Positions 33,651-44,488 of a stretch of DNA of 64,000 nucleotides are shown here, one piece after another; the stretch's first letter is position 1, and each line of letters starts with the position of its first letter. Under the pieces are notes generated by a model that worked only from the letters and a program-made list of their open reading frames with translations, was not told the origin of the DNA and ran no database searches. Made by a program: the position numbers and the translations under genes. Source of the DNA: Pleurotus djamor (taxonomy: Eukaryota > Basidiomycota > Agaricomycetes > Agaricales > Pleurotaceae); NCBI GenBank assembly GCA_029747585.1, contig JAPEVF010000099.1:8811-72810 (forward strand), given 5' to 3'.

Positions 33651-36600
33651 ATGTCGTCCGCGACGATGACGGCCGCAGCGAGCTCGACGACCGCGACGAT
33701 GAGCAGACCGTCAAAACACACGCCGGTGCCGTTGCTGCTGCAGTCGTTCCCTGTNCCCGCCGTCGTTTCATCCCGCCGTCGCCCAACCCTGCCACTCCGC
33801 TCTATGCAGGCCCACCGCCGTCGCTCCCACCGTCCTCGCCACTCCCTCCGCTGCCCGGCCCATCGCCGCTCTCCGACCACGACGCCCTCCTCTTCCTCTC
33901 CTCGGGCCGCCTGTCCCGCGCCTCCGTCGCCTCCTCCTCGTCCCGCCGCGCGTCCAACGTCTCCCTCACAGACAACAGAGACTCTGTCCACAGCAGCGCN
34001 TCACGCAGATCCATCCTAAGCGCCTCAGCAAGTCCCCGCACAACAAACCGCGACTCACTNTCGTCGCGTTCAACGCGCTCGCTATCGGGCTCATCGTCCG
34101 TGCCATCGTCCACGTCGTCCTCCTCGTCGACCTCCATAGCCTCCACCGCACCCCCACGGACGCCCTCAATAGCATTATCTATTTCCGAACTCGATTATGC
34201 TAGCCCAAGTTCCAAGCCCGCACCTGTCACCGACGACCCTGGGAATAAATCACGCTACTCTCTTGCTTCCTCACCCGAACCCATCGTCGTCTCTCCCGAC
34301 TCTGACATNCTCCCACCCACAACAGGCCTCTACCGCACTCCTAGAAGANCATCAGACCACCCTCCNTCAGCTTTTTCACCACCTCGTGCGGCCTCTCGTG
34401 CTTCAACAAAGTCAAAATCAAGCAAAACGAAAAAGTCGTCGCTTATGTCNTCAACGTCTTCTCGTGATGACGAGGTGTTTGATATGGCTGCGGGGCAGGA
34501 GAGCATTGCGGACATAAAGCTGGCGAGCGAGGATGAGGATTCGGACTTGGAGTTTGTGCTCAATCATTCGAGNCTGGGAAGAGGGGGTGAAGTGCCAAGC
34601 ACCAGTCAGGGCACAGGAGATAAGAAACTGGAAGAGGGGAGAGACGAAGTAGATGCAAGCACGGATGCNCTGGCTCTGCATAGGTCGATGCGTGCTGCTC
34701 GCTCAAGAAGTGGTTCACATCGCCAAATTCTCACTGCCAAGAATGCTNCTTCGCAACCTCCGCCTCCACCACTTCCTTCGTCTCCGCATACAGCCCCGTT
34801 AACTGGTGGCATGCCCTCGACACCCTTGGCCCATCAACGAACGAGGTCTACGAGTCCGGATATTAAGGAGATTCTGGCAACAACTCCTAAACCGGCCAAA
34901 TCTCGCTCAAAGTCCAGGACGAGAAGCTCGAGAGCCTCGTCGCTTTCTACGTCGAAGAGTTGGGGTAGGGCAAAGAGTACGGTTACGAGTGTTGCTGGGA
35001 CGAGGAGTGCGCCTGGGTCTAGGAGGAGTAGTGCACAGCGAGGGAGGTCTTCGGGATTTTCGGGCGAAGTGGATGAGTTTGGTGTGATGAGACAGGGTGC
35101 TTGGGGACCTTATCATGGTGACTTTGTGGATGACGAAGAGGAAATGCTGGAGAGGGCTTTGGAAGGTGTTGGGAGTGAAGGTGAAGATGGCGGTGACGAC
35201 TCTGATTCGAGTNTGGATTTGCATACGCCTTTGCCGTGAGTTTCTTTCGTCGGNNNCNACTGGGTGACAACTNAACCGCGACGCTTTNGTAGNAATTTGA
35301 TGGTTCGCCATGGNATGTTGTCGCCCAACTCGAAGCTTCTGCCTCAGTCGTGTTCAACGCCTACGGCAGACGGACGACCTGGTAGTGTGGCGAGTGTTCA
35401 AACAAGTGCGTGCTTTCTTGTTTGTCTGTCAGNGTAATNCCTGACNGTGCATTCAANATTCAGCAATGACAAAGTCTGGTCTTATCAAAGACGANCGAGA
35501 CACACCGCAGAGACGCACGAGACATCGTGATGGTCGAACTTTGAGAGGNGGGATTGGGTTGACNACNGGNTTGGGCTGGAGTGATTCGTGAGTTNNNCTC
35601 TCTCTTCTCTNNTTNNCTNTCGTCGTGTTTTATTATTGCGGGCTGTGGGCGGGCTGTTGTATTTTTCCCTTTCAATTGTCCTTTGTTCCCGCTCTTCCNN
35701 CNNTTGTCNTTCTTCCCTTTCACTTNCAACAATACAACGCAAATACTCACACACTTTATTATTGCTTTTTTCTTTTCTATAGGGAAGACGAAGACGCTCC
35801 ATCCGCGCTTACCCGCCGTCTATCGAGTTTGAATCTCTCGCACCGNTCCTCCGCNTCGTCTTTACGTTCATTGGGTGCCTCGTCGCTCTCATTGCATTCA
35901 CTCCACGCACCGTCGTCGCTGAGGACTTCTTCGTATTCGTATAACTCCGTGAGGAGCAGTACNTTCTCGGGNAAATCACCACTCGCTCGATCGTATTCGC
36001 ANGGCGCGGTTCTGCATGAGGAAGAGGGNGAAGGGTATGGAGAGGAAGGTGANGANTANGAGGAGGTGTANAAGAGCTTTGATTATCCGACGAAGGTCAA
36101 NGCTNCGTCGATGTCGCGGATGATGAGGCCGACGGTTGGGGATCGCGATAAGCATTTGCCGCCGTTGCCTTCNTTGAGTCGACAGGCGAGTGCGGCGAGT
36201 ATGAAGTCGTATAAGGCTGTTGAGGCTGCTGTCCCGCCTGTTCCTTCGCCGAGGCCGATATCGAATTCGTCGAGTCGGACGTCTAGTTCGTCGCTGGTCC
36301 CTCCTTCCGTGTCGGCGTCGACGTCGAAGTCAACTGTTACATCGACGTCTTCGATATTGAGGCCTACTACACCGTCGAATAGGATCCCGAGACCGTTGCA
36401 GTTGCCACGACATTCGGCTGTTGGTGGTGCGGGGAGCTCGAGCTCGGGTGACCGACCTGCTGTGCCTGTTCCGTCGTTGTCTGCGTCTGTGTCCGCTGGA
36501 AGTGTGCCGTCGGGGTTGAAAGCCTCGACGAGCTTTTCGGAGCGGAAGGCACATACGCTTGGAGGGCGAGGAAAATCGCTTGGTGGTGGTGGTGGTTTGA

Positions 36601-36821
36601 GTGCGTCGACGAGTTCGCCGTCGCTTATTGCGAAGAGTACGAGTTCGATTGGGATGGGTGGTACGTCGTCGAGTGTTGGTGTGGAGGAGAAGCCGAAGCC
36701 GAGGACGGGGACTGGGATGGTTTATCGGAGTAGTGGGGGTGCGAGTCGGATGAGGATGCCTAGTTCGCCGATGTTGAGTATGAGGAGTCGGACGGTTGAT
36801 GGGGTTGTTGGTGCGAAGTGA
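33651..36821 (+). CDS. Long Ser-rich, mostly disordered protein
   Basis: The chosen ATG at 33651 (M-S-S-A-T-M-T-A-A) is in a different frame from the long body; the switch falls at the N at 33755 inside a C/G-rich run, so a base-count error is likely there. The body (to about 35236) is rich in Ser, Arg, Pro and Thr with many S-R-S and S-S-R repeats and an acidic patch near D-E-D-S-D-L-E-F. Two small exons (about 35293-35402 and 35463-35587) and a last exon (35783-36821) follow in phase; their junction gives L-G-W-S-D-S-E-D-E-D-A-P-S, the most protein-like and probably conserved motif. The last exon is again Ser-rich and ends V-V-G-A-K. Such composition suits a regulatory or cytoskeletal scaffold heavily phosphorylated on Ser; no family named. 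Confidence 0.6.
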
Positions 36822-36862
36822 ACCCTCCCCCTGCCCTCCCCTCACACATTGTTCGCTGGTTG

Positions 36863-36882
36863 TTGGTTGGTTGGTTGGTTGG
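36863..36882. repeat. Tetranucleotide microsatellite (TTGG)5
   Basis: Five perfect TTGG units about 40 bp after the stop of the Ser-rich gene, in its probable 3' UTR. A pyrimidine-rich tract with repeated CTCTGTC units follows at about 37045-37095. Confidence 0.8.
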
Positions 36883-39624
36883 GTGTTGTGGGTTTGGTGT
36901 TTTTGCATTATCTTTCCTCAAGTTTCGAGTTTCGAGATTCAAATCCAAGTCACTTATGTACACTGCCGCTCGTTTATATGTTTATTACGGTTCCCCTCGA
37001 CTCTTCATTTTTCTATCTCTCTCAACCCATCTTTTGTTCATATAGCTCTTTCTCTGTCCTCTCTGTCTCTCTGTCCTCTCTGTCCTCTCCCCACCTCTCT
37101 GCCTCACTTACAACATTACCGCCATCGCCACCATTACTACTAGAGTACATAACAAACTTTGGTATTACCATACGACTTCTCGGTTTTCTTTGTGGATTTT
37201 GTGTATCATTTTTAGTGCCGTTCAATTTTTTCTTTTGCATTTGAAGATGAAGATGAAGCTGCGAAATTTCGAATCGTATGGGTCGTTTTGCGCTGCGCAA
37301 TTTAGTTCTCCTTTTCTTCTCTCTCTCCTCTGATTTCTGTGTTCGAGTCTATGTTCGATGCTCCCCTCTCTTCCACCTTTCATGATCATTCGTTCGTTGG
37401 TTCGTTCGTTTCCCCCCTTTTTCGTTGTGCAATCGGAAATTGGAATTCAATATTCATGATTCTTTTTTTGGATAACACACCTCCATCTCCAGACTCTCCT
37501 TTGTATTACCCCCCCGTTTTGCATTTGTCAATTGATTAGAATACGTACATAGGATATCAGATATCATACTTTACTCGTATACCAGGCTCCAGCTCATCTA
37601 CTATCCCGTTTATAGTGTTGCCAGTTAAATATCAAAAGTATACTCTCAATCTCACCCCCATGACCAGCTTGGGTTGGAGCCTGGACGAACTGGACGATAT
37701 GTATGATTAGGTTCCCCTTTTCCCTCCCTCCTATGGTGTTCAGTACTAGGAGAGACCGAGGCCTGAGGAGAGTAAACTACTTACTCTCGGAGACGTGACG
37801 ATGAGTTAATGGGCGTCGTTCTTCTGATCAGAAACTGAGAATCTTGGAGCTCAGGAGTTTACCGTTTGGCTTTGGGCGTGCTTGAGATCCCCGTGTCTTG
37901 CAGCTGGTTCTGTGTACGTACGTGCACACTTAGACGTGGGTTCCTTGAGTAAGAACGAGAACTGGAGTAAGACTCAGAACTTGAGAAACCTAGTAGGACT
38001 CTTGAGAGTTGAGATTCGAGAAGATGGGGAAGGAGTGTAGGACACCCTCGGCTTGGCACTAGGAATTCCAGAGGCATTGTATCACGGTCTTCTCCCGCTG
38101 AGTCCTGCTTTTAGGGTTGAGTGGTGGAATAGATCGCTTGCGATTTAGGCGGGTGCGTTGCTCTACTTGGTGTTTACGTATGAGCATAGCTTGCGTGTAT
38201 GTAACGAGTCGGAGACGGTATACAAGACGCTTGCGTTTCTCCTCGGAGTCGATCGATGTCCTGCGGGTTGCAGCCAGCTTTCGGAGTCGACGGTGTGTCG
38301 TCGTTGTCCTGCCTCCTCGGTTGAGATGGGATCGCTAGTGTCCGTCCACCGTTGGTCCGCCGTCTATATAAACTATTAGTCACTCCCGTTCGTCCAGACC
38401 GGTGCAGAGTAGAATCTTCGAGCCGTTCGTTGACGCGTTGACGTTTATCGAGTAACTCGTAAGTACTTAGTCGGGTTCGGGAAAGAATACAGCCTCGGGG
38501 TTGCCCAAAATGCGTACCCATGGACCTATTATGTACGATATAGAGTAGGGTTGGAGCTGGGAGTCGGGTTGCACAGCGCCGCACACGTCGGTGAGGAAGT
38601 TGAACATTGAACGCTTGGACGTTTCCGATAGTCGTCCTCCGTTGAAGTTGTTTAATCTTGTGAACACTAAACACCTCGGAGTTGGTAGAATTAATCATAC
38701 TGACTTAGCAGAGCACCTCTTTTTGAGTTAGCAAGGCGTGTTGATCTATCGACCGACGGACGTATCGACGTTATCGACTTTGGGGTACGAGCTTGTTACA
38801 GGGGAGGAAGAAGGTCCAGGTCCAAGTGACGAATTTCGTATTGTAAAAAAAGGTGTGGCCGATGTTGAAGAAGGCACACGCTTCGAAGGAAAAATCCCTG
38901 AACCTCGAGGCGTGAGGTTTGAGGGGTTCACAAGGGGTCTTCAGCTTCACCTCGACACTCGGACCACGGTTGTATCAACGGAGCTTTCGAGTCGTCTTCA
39001 TCTGTGATGTAGCTGGAAGGATCCTGGTCTTTGCCATATAACGCGTAATTGATAGCAATTGAGTGCGCAAGCTGGCAGTGGCAGGTCACATTACACAGAC
39101 AAGGTTGGCTTGTGTTAATCTCCTGGATGATCAAAATGCCCATATCTTTAGGCGTCAACGATATCAGAATCTGATGAGTTCCTTCCAATTTTGGCCATGG
39201 ACATAGACCTACATAGACGCACCTTATTTAGAGAGGCTCGTGCAAGGTGGCTTTGGGTCCATTCTCGGATGTTGGATTCATTCTCTGTAAATGGTTGTCG
39301 ATGTACTTTCGGACGCTGGTGTTGCGTTGGATACCGGAGTAAGAGCAGACGAACTTGGCGAGAACTTGGATGCTTTCCTTTTCCCTCATATTGCTTATTG
39401 ACACCCTACGCAGACATCCAGACATCGACATCGACGCAGGTACTTTTATTGCACTGCTCAGTGCTCTGATCGCAACAATCTATCAATCACACCCCACCAG
39501 GGCCGTTGTCAACCCTCGGCCGAAAATGAATGAAAGGGTCCAACTCACCCAACGCAATAAACATACGTCTTATCTTTGTCAACGCCGCAATAAACACTTC
39601 CCAAAGTCCCCACCGGAAGTGAGG
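36883..39624. other. Sparse region left of the retrotransposon
   Basis: About 2.7 kb with no supported gene. The first part is T/C-rich, probably UTR and spacer. Two weak open frames look slightly protein-like: minus 38667-38467 (N-N-F-N-G-G-R-L-S-E-T) and plus 38738-39007 (I-Y-R-P-T-D-V-S-T-L, no stop for 89 codons). Neither has a domain or reliable splice partner. They may be decayed genes. Confidence 0.4.
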
Positions 39625-39729
39625 CCTCTGCTCTTTTCGCTCTCACACCAGGGAATTATAGCGCAATCAGGTGATCAACTTGATCACCCCTGTGAATTGG
39701 ATTGGTGCGAAGGAGCGAGAATATGGCTA
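39625..39729 (-). repeat. Terminal repeat B2 of the Ngaro-like element
   Basis: A 105-bp block identical by eye to 40101-40205; it is the outer, 3'-terminal copy. It contains the inner palindrome GGTGATCAACTTGATCACC, which may act in recombination or transcript-end folding. Confidence 0.85.
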
Positions 39730-39768
39730 CCAAAGACAAGTAAAGTACGAAGGGTGTGGAAGGGTGGG

Positions 39769-40100
39769 TCGAGCGAAAATAATGTGGACTAGGGCTACTA
39801 AGAGTGAACAATGAGCGAAGCTCTGAGGAAGTTGTGCGACGCACTTACCAGCAGTGAACAATCAGCGAAGCTGGCGTTCAATGCTGGATTTTTGATCCTA
39901 TTTATACCCTCTCCGCTCGAGCCTGGCATCTGCTAGGACTCTAGCACCAGACTGTCGCAGGTATAAAGAGGAGGTGAAAATTTTGTCAGATTCCCGCCAT
40001 CCGCTTTGGGCAGTGCGCGGATGGAGGCGGGAATCGAAGGGGAGCGGTGCTCGCCATTGCAGAGGCCTTCGAAGCGGCTCCTAAAGGGCAGCTGCATCGA
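39769..40100 (-). repeat. Repeat A2 of the element, carrying promoter and intron
   Basis: A 332-bp block related to A1 at the other end. Read on the minus strand it contains TATAAATA (39906-39899), a probable start site near 39872 (about 34 bp downstream), and a 54-nt intron-like segment 39848-39795 with GTAAGT donor and TAG acceptor. It abuts B1 exactly at 40100/40101. A further 39 bp of unique DNA separate it from B2. Confidence 0.75.
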
Positions 40101-40205
40101 CCTCTGCTCTTTTCGCTCTCACACCAGGGAATTATAGCGCAATCAGGTGATCAACTTGATCACCCCTGTGAATTGGATTGGTGCGAAGGAGCGAGAATAT
40201 GGCTA
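40101..40205 (-). repeat. Repeat B1 of the element
   Basis: The internal 105-bp copy of B, directly joined to A2. It lies about 95 bp beyond the stop of the recombinase ORF on the element strand. Confidence 0.85.
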
Positions 40206-40299
40206 TGAGTGTGTGGATGTTGTGTGAGGGGGATGGTGGTGGTGAAAGAAGATGAATGGCGTATGAGCGGCATTGGGTTTGTATATGAGATGTTGAAGG

Positions 40300-41301
40300 T
40301 TAGGTGTTGTTTGGATGCAGCGAAGCTGCTAGTTCCAGCTCTGCGCGTATAGTCGGGTTGTCTCGAATGTATATTCGCCACGTTTGGGAGGACCACCGAC
40401 CAAGTCCCTGAATGGTGCTTTCGGAGAGCCCGAGACTGGCGTAGTAAGTTGCACCACCAGCTCTAGCAGAATGACCACCAAATTCGATCCCACAATGCGT
40501 GTGGAGGAGACGTTCGAACCAGCCTCTTCGTGGTACCGAGCCGTCCTCTTTCAAGAACAAAGCGCGTTTTGCTCCGTGAGCGCTGTCGCGAAGGGACTTG
40601 TACGTCTTGAGCAGGGTCACTGGACAGCAAGGTAAGTTGTTTTCATTGAAGAGGATCGTGGTGCCGTTGTAGAACGGGTCGGCCTTGTGATAAGGCAGCA
40701 GATATGATGCGTGGTGGCCACTGATATTCAACGATTTCCTGGGAATCTGCTTTCGTGGATCCAAGAGCCCTTTATCGTTTGGCGCTACCAGCTCTCCCGA
40801 CCGGTGGCATGCAAAAAAGCAGCAGGATAGGATTACCGCAAATAGCAAGTCATCATACCCCTTTGATGTCCTTGCTCGTAGCACTGCGGCGTTGAGGTGC
40901 GTAATGCGCAAAGGCGGCTTCCGTTGTATTGTATCTGCCCGAGTTTTCTTTGAACCTCTGATTACCGCCTGCACAGAAGGATGCGCGCGGGATTTATCGA
41001 AGTCCGGGAATAGAGTTTGGAGGAAATGTTTCGCGCCGGACAAGTAGTTGGGGGAAGAAGCAATGTATTGGGAGGAGAAAGCGATGTAACGAGACAGAGT
41101 TTCGGGTGTAGGATCAAGAGGGATTTTATGGCGTACACAGAATAAAACATAATCTCTAGCCCCAACCATATATCCCTTCCTTGTGCTCTTCTCGATGGCG
41201 TGAAACCGAAGGAAGCTGACCTTGTCATCGATTGAGGCCAAAGACAATGGAGGACGTTCGTGGCGCGGCGGAGGGAAGAGGTTCAGAAGATCTCGCTCCA
41301 T
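40300..41301 (-). CDS. Tyrosine recombinase (YR) of the Ngaro-like element
   Basis: A 333-residue single ORF. The N-terminal core-binding part is helical (S-T-R-K-G-Y-M-V-G-A-R). Catalytic positions of the tyrosine-recombinase family are visible: Arg in A-C-H-R-S-G-E-L, the H-x-x-R pair in G-G-H-S-A-R-A-G-G, a Trp in L-G-R-W-S-S-Q and the Tyr in W-R-I-Y-I-R. The enzyme would join a circular cDNA to the chromosome by a covalent phosphotyrosine intermediate. Its ATG lies 19 nt inside the end of the RT ORF, so it may be translated by reinitiation. No damage is seen, so it could be active. Confidence 0.88.
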   Translation of the reverse strand: MERDLLNLFPPPRHERPPLSLASIDDKVSFLRFHAIEKSTRKGYMVGARDYVLFCVRHKIPLDPTPETLSRYIAFSSQYIASSPNYLSGAKHFLQTLFPDFDKSRAHPSVQAVIRGSKKTRADTIQRKPPLRITHLNAAVLRARTSKGYDDLLFAVILSCCFFACHRSGELVAPNDKGLLDPRKQIPRKSLNISGHHASYLLPYHKADPFYNGTTILFNENNLPCCPVTLLKTYKSLRDSAHGAKRALFLKEDGSVPRRGWFERLLHTHCGIEFGGHSARAGGATYYASLGLSESTIQGLGRWSSQTWRIYIRDNPTIRAELELAASLHPNNT

Positions 41302-44300
41302 CGTGAAGTGAAGAGAAAGCGTGGTGGTTCAAATGCGGAGATGGAGTCAGCCGGGAACTTCCGATGGTACTCGTCGATCATGAGCCTAGACAACATGTCG
41401 GCACGGACATTGTGCTCTCCCCTGATGTGACGAACTTTCAAGTCAATCCCCGTGGTCATGAGAATAGTAGCGATGGCTCGCAGTGGCGCGTTGTGCAGTG
41501 GCTGGTGAGTTGCGAAGGTATTGAGAACGTCTACGGAGGGCAAGTTGTCGGAGTAGATCAACAGACGTTTTGGTGGAACGCAAAGAGTTGCTGCATGATA
41601 CACCGCACATAAGATAGCCAGTTGCTCTTCAAACATGATGTCCGGTTGAACTTTGTTCGGAACAGCCGTCGGAACAGCCAATTGATAGATAAAGCCCTTG
41701 TTGGAATAGACAAAAGATATCGCTTTGTGGAGAGCTGCGTCTGTCCACATGATCATGTCGGCGTCGCTGTCGTTCCAATGCATGTTATCAACGAGACGCA
41801 CTCCAATGGCCCGGGGGATGAGATCAACGAGCCATTCAAGATCTTCGTGAACGTGACTGTTCAAGTACATTGGTCTGTAGATGTTGGACTTCTCGGCTAT
41901 CTTTTTGTACACTTCGCAGAGAGCGGGGCGTCCAAGAGGCATGACATTGAAGAGCCAGTTGATGTGTCCCGAGAGACGCTGCCAATCACGCAGTACCGGA
42001 CGCGGTGTTTGTAAGAATGTCTTGGTTTTTGCAACAAGATTGGCGACGGAGTCAGGATGAAGAGAGATGGAACCTTTGGTGATGTCGACCCAGAAACCAA
42101 TGATTTTGAGGACTTGTCCATGTTCCTGCTTCCGCCACTCAAAAGGGCATCCCAGGAAAGTCCAGAGTTGAAGAAGCAGAGCTTGGTTCTTTGGGATAAG
42201 TCGGCCCTCACAGCGAACGAGGTTTTTGATGCGATCCCACCCAAAGTAGTCATCCATGTAGACCGATAGGTAGAGGATTCCCAAGCGTTTATTTGCGATC
42301 CAGCACATGAGCCCTGAGACTGCACACCAGATCCGAGGAGAAGCCCGATTTCCGAAGACTAACCGTCGCACAATATGGAAGAACTCATCAATCGTCACGA
42401 CTTGTCTAAGTTGCCAAATCGGGTGAGCAGGAAGATTCAAGAATGCGGAAGCGACATCGCTTTTGAAGAGGACCAAGTCGTCGCCGTTATGTTTCTCCCG
42501 GGCATCATGGAGTACTTGCCCGAAATGTCGCATATCGTCGTAGGATACCTTTGCCTCTGATTTTGGAATTCCGTCGTTCAGTCCCGATGCAGAATGATCT
42601 GTTACGACTCGTCCCTTCTCGCTCTGCCAGACAACGAACATGGGAGAGACTTTCATGCCTGGGGAGAGCTCTTTGAATGGTTGAGACCATCGATCGGCGC
42701 TCATTTCTTTGTCACGGAAAGCCCGGATAGTGTCAAGGTCGATATCGGTTGTGGAGTAGTTTCTGACTGCTTCCTCATCCTCGCGCCTGTCGATATTCCA
42801 CTCACTTTGATCGAGTGGCCAAAATCCCTCCCTAAGGCCCTTTAGAACAGAGTCGACGAAAGGCCGGTTAGGGTGAGAACGAAGGAGGAGCTCGAAGCGA
42901 TCAACATTGAAAGGTGTTTCCACCTTGATGTTGTCGCCAGCGGCGTGGAGTGCAGCTTGGATGATTGGGTCATTGAGTAAATGCTGAGGTGGTGAAGGAA
43001 GAGGAGGGGCAGTCTCGGTGTAGAGGGCAGAAGGAGATATATTAGAAGAAGATTGCGAGTTCCATACAAAACCGCGCTTGTAGCGCTGAGGCATATCCGA
43101 TGAGTTTATACTATCAACGCCCCGCTTCTTTGGAACCTCAAACCGCCGAGGCCCTGCTGCTGCTTCCTCCACCATTGCGCGAAGTATTTGTCTGTCTTTG
43201 CTTGTGTTGCTGGCGCTTGGCGAGGAGAGATTCGTGGCAATTTCCGGAGCTGTCCATGGCTCGGTGCTGAGCGCCGCATTCGCTGCAGAACCCATGCATA
43301 CGCCTGTTAACACACGGGTCCGAACAATAGCCCAGGTTCCAGTTATGACACGCGTCAGCCGAACGTTTAGCCTTTGGACCGCCGGAGGAAGGTGCCGCCC
43401 GCTTAGCCGGAGCCGGAGCAGACCCTTGAGATGCACGAAGGACCTGAGCCAGGAAAGATTCATGTTGTTCAAGGCGGTCGTCCAGACGGAAAGGATTCTT
43501 TGCATAGCGCGTGCGAATGTGTGCGTCGAAGCTGATGGCAAAGGCTGGGCAAGAGGGAGTAGAGTGAAAGAGTCGAAGCACTTGAGACTTGTATGCAGAC
43601 AGTTCGTCCTGACGATGAGGATAAACCACGAGTACAGCTGCTTCCCAAGCCGAGAAAACTCGTAGCCATTCTGCTTCGTTGGTGATAGGCAGGCGGGCGT
43701 TGATACTGTCGCGTTTTGTGACGACGTAGTCCCCGAGGAATTCTTTGAAGTCATCCTTTTGGTCAAAGTCGTATTGAACGTAGGCGTGGATTTTCTCAAA
43801 GTTGACGTAGAAGTCTCGAATGATATCTTTCCAGATGGGACGAGGAAGAGGTTCACCCGTCGCCTGGAGAGGAACAGAGTTGACGATTCCTTCAAGGGCT
43901 TTGTCGGTCGAGTATAGCGCTCGTAACTCCCATGTTTGCAGAATGTGCTTGTCGAGTAGCGAAGTATTGGTAAGGCGTTGGAGATGAGGAGCACCCTGGA
44001 GGACGATTGATGGGATAGAGTATTGATTGGTGGGAGGAACAGGCTTGGAACCGCTAGTTCCGGAGAGCATAGACTGGTCATCAAGAAGCTGAGAGACTGC
44101 CATAACCTTGGCCCGAAGATCTTTCCAGATAGCGTCGTCGGCTGCAGGAGGAGGAGAGCTCGGGGGTGCTGAGTTTCCAGTAGTACCACCAGAGGTCTGA
44201 GTGGCGCTAGGATCTGCGGGTGGTTGAGGAGCCTGGGACGTTTGTAGAATGCGCAAAGAAGCGACAGCCTGCTGGCAGTAGTCCTCAGCTTCTGCCGGGC

Positions 44301-44447
44301 TGGCCCCAGCATCCTTGAGTTTGTCAGGGAGCTCGGAGAGTGGGAATTGATTGTCGACGCAATCGGCCACGATTTTCTCATAGGCGTTGATGCGATCAGC
44401 GATGGGATCAGGCTGCGAATTCCCCGTTGGAGATACGGTGGGATCAT
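41283..44447 (-). CDS. Reverse transcriptase-RNase H ORF of the Ngaro-like element
   Basis: The RT domain is clear: V-V-T-D-H-S-A-S-G-L-N, L-F-K-S-D-V-A-S-A-F-L, and the active-site box V-Y-M-D-D-Y-F-G. It is followed by DIRS-type RNase H with M-W-T-D-A-A-L, L-I-Y-S-D-N-L-P-S and the ending G-E-H-N-V-R-A-D-M-L-S. The frame stays open upstream through the whole of gag to an ATG at 44447, only 7 nt after the gag ATG. Enzyme homology begins only around 43100, so the first roughly 430 codons overlap gag out of frame and may not be translated as such. Frameshifting or leaky scanning are both possible. The stop TGA at 41283 overlaps the YR start. Confidence 0.82.
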   Translation of the reverse strand: MIPPYLQRGIRSLIPSLIASTPMRKSWPIASTINSHSPSSLTNSRMLGPARQKLRTTASRLSLLCAFYKRPRLLNHPQILAPLRPLVVLLETQHPRALLLLQPTTLSGKIFGPRLWQSLSFLMTSLCSPELAVPSLFLPPINTLSHQSSSRVLLISNALPILRYSTSTFCKHGSYERYTRPTKPLKESSTLFLSRRRVNLFLVPSGKISFETSTSTLRKSTPTFNTTLTKRMTSKNSSGTTSSQNATVSTPACLSPTKQNGYEFSRLGKQLYSWFILIVRTNCLHTSLKCFDSFTLLPLAQPLPSASTHTFARAMQRILSVWTTALNNMNLSWLRSFVHLKGLLRLRLSGRHLPPAVQRLNVRLTRVITGTWAIVRTRVLTGVCMGSAANAALSTEPWTAPEIATNLSSPSASNTSKDRQILRAMVEEAAAGPRRFEVPKKRGVDSINSSDMPQRYKRGFVWNSQSSSNISPSALYTETAPPLPSPPQHLLNDPIIQAALHAAGDNIKVETPFNVDRFELLLRSHPNRPFVDSVLKGLREGFWPLDQSEWNIDRREDEEAVRNYSTTDIDLDTIRAFRDKEMSADRWSQPFKELSPGMKVSPMFVVWQSEKGRVVTDHSASGLNDGIPKSEAKVSYDDMRHFGQVLHDAREKHNGDDLVLFKSDVASAFLNLPAHPIWQLRQVVTIDEFFHIVRRLVFGNRASPRIWCAVSGLMCWIANKRLGILYLSVYMDDYFGWDRIKNLVRCEGRLIPKNQALLLQLWTFLGCPFEWRKQEHGQVLKIIGFWVDITKGSISLHPDSVANLVAKTKTFLQTPRPVLRDWQRLSGHINWLFNVMPLGRPALCEVYKKIAEKSNIYRPMYLNSHVHEDLEWLVDLIPRAIGVRLVDNMHWNDSDADMIMWTDAALHKAISFVYSNKGFIYQLAVPTAVPNKVQPDIMFEEQLAILCAVYHAATLCVPPKRLLIYSDNLPSVDVLNTFATHQPLHNAPLRAIATILMTTGIDLKVRHIRGEHNVRADMLSRLMIDEYHRKFPADSISAFEPPRFLFTSRWSEIF

Positions 44448-44454
44448 TCGACAT
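43138..44454 (-). CDS. Gag-like protein of the Ngaro-like element
   Basis: A 438-residue ORF, first on the element transcript. The N-terminal third is acidic and Pro/Ser-rich; the centre is helical and capsid-like (F-Y-V-N-F-E-K-I-H-A-Y-V-Q-Y). The C-terminal part is basic with a Cys/His cluster, C-H-N-W-N-L-G-Y-C then C-V-N-R-R-M-H-G-F-C-S-E-C, and a Ser/Gly tail. This fits the nucleic-acid-binding ORF1 of DIRS/Ngaro elements. Translation would start 35 nt downstream of repeat A1. Confidence 0.75.
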   Translation of the reverse strand: MSNDPTVSPTGNSQPDPIADRINAYEKIVADCVDNQFPLSELPDKLKDAGASPAEAEDYCQQAVASLRILQTSQAPQPPADPSATQTSGGTTGNSAPPSSPPPAADDAIWKDLRAKVMAVSQLLDDQSMLSGTSGSKPVPPTNQYSIPSIVLQGAPHLQRLTNTSLLDKHILQTWELRALYSTDKALEGIVNSVPLQATGEPLPRPIWKDIIRDFYVNFEKIHAYVQYDFDQKDDFKEFLGDYVVTKRDSINARLPITNEAEWLRVFSAWEAAVLVVYPHRQDELSAYKSQVLRLFHSTPSCPAFAISFDAHIRTRYAKNPFRLDDRLEQHESFLAQVLRASQGSAPAPAKRAAPSSGGPKAKRSADACHNWNLGYCSDPCVNRRMHGFCSECGAQHRAMDSSGNCHESLLAKRQQHKQRQTNTSRNGGGSSSRASAV

Positions 44455-44488
44455 GAGGAGAGAGGAGGAGTGATGGCGAAGCTTAGTT

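Noticed and set aside
36330..36908. 192-codon minus-strand frame rich in Thr/Arg/Pro
   Set aside because: Antisense shadow of the Ser-rich last exon of the 33.6-36.8 kb gene.
38174..38698. 174-codon minus-strand frame in the sparse region
   Set aside because: Arg-rich, low-quality composition, no domain; another frame on the same strand is equally open, so neither is convincing.
39355..39792. 145-codon plus-strand frame crossing the left border of the element
   Set aside because: It runs across repeat B2 and unique flank, so it cannot be a conserved gene.
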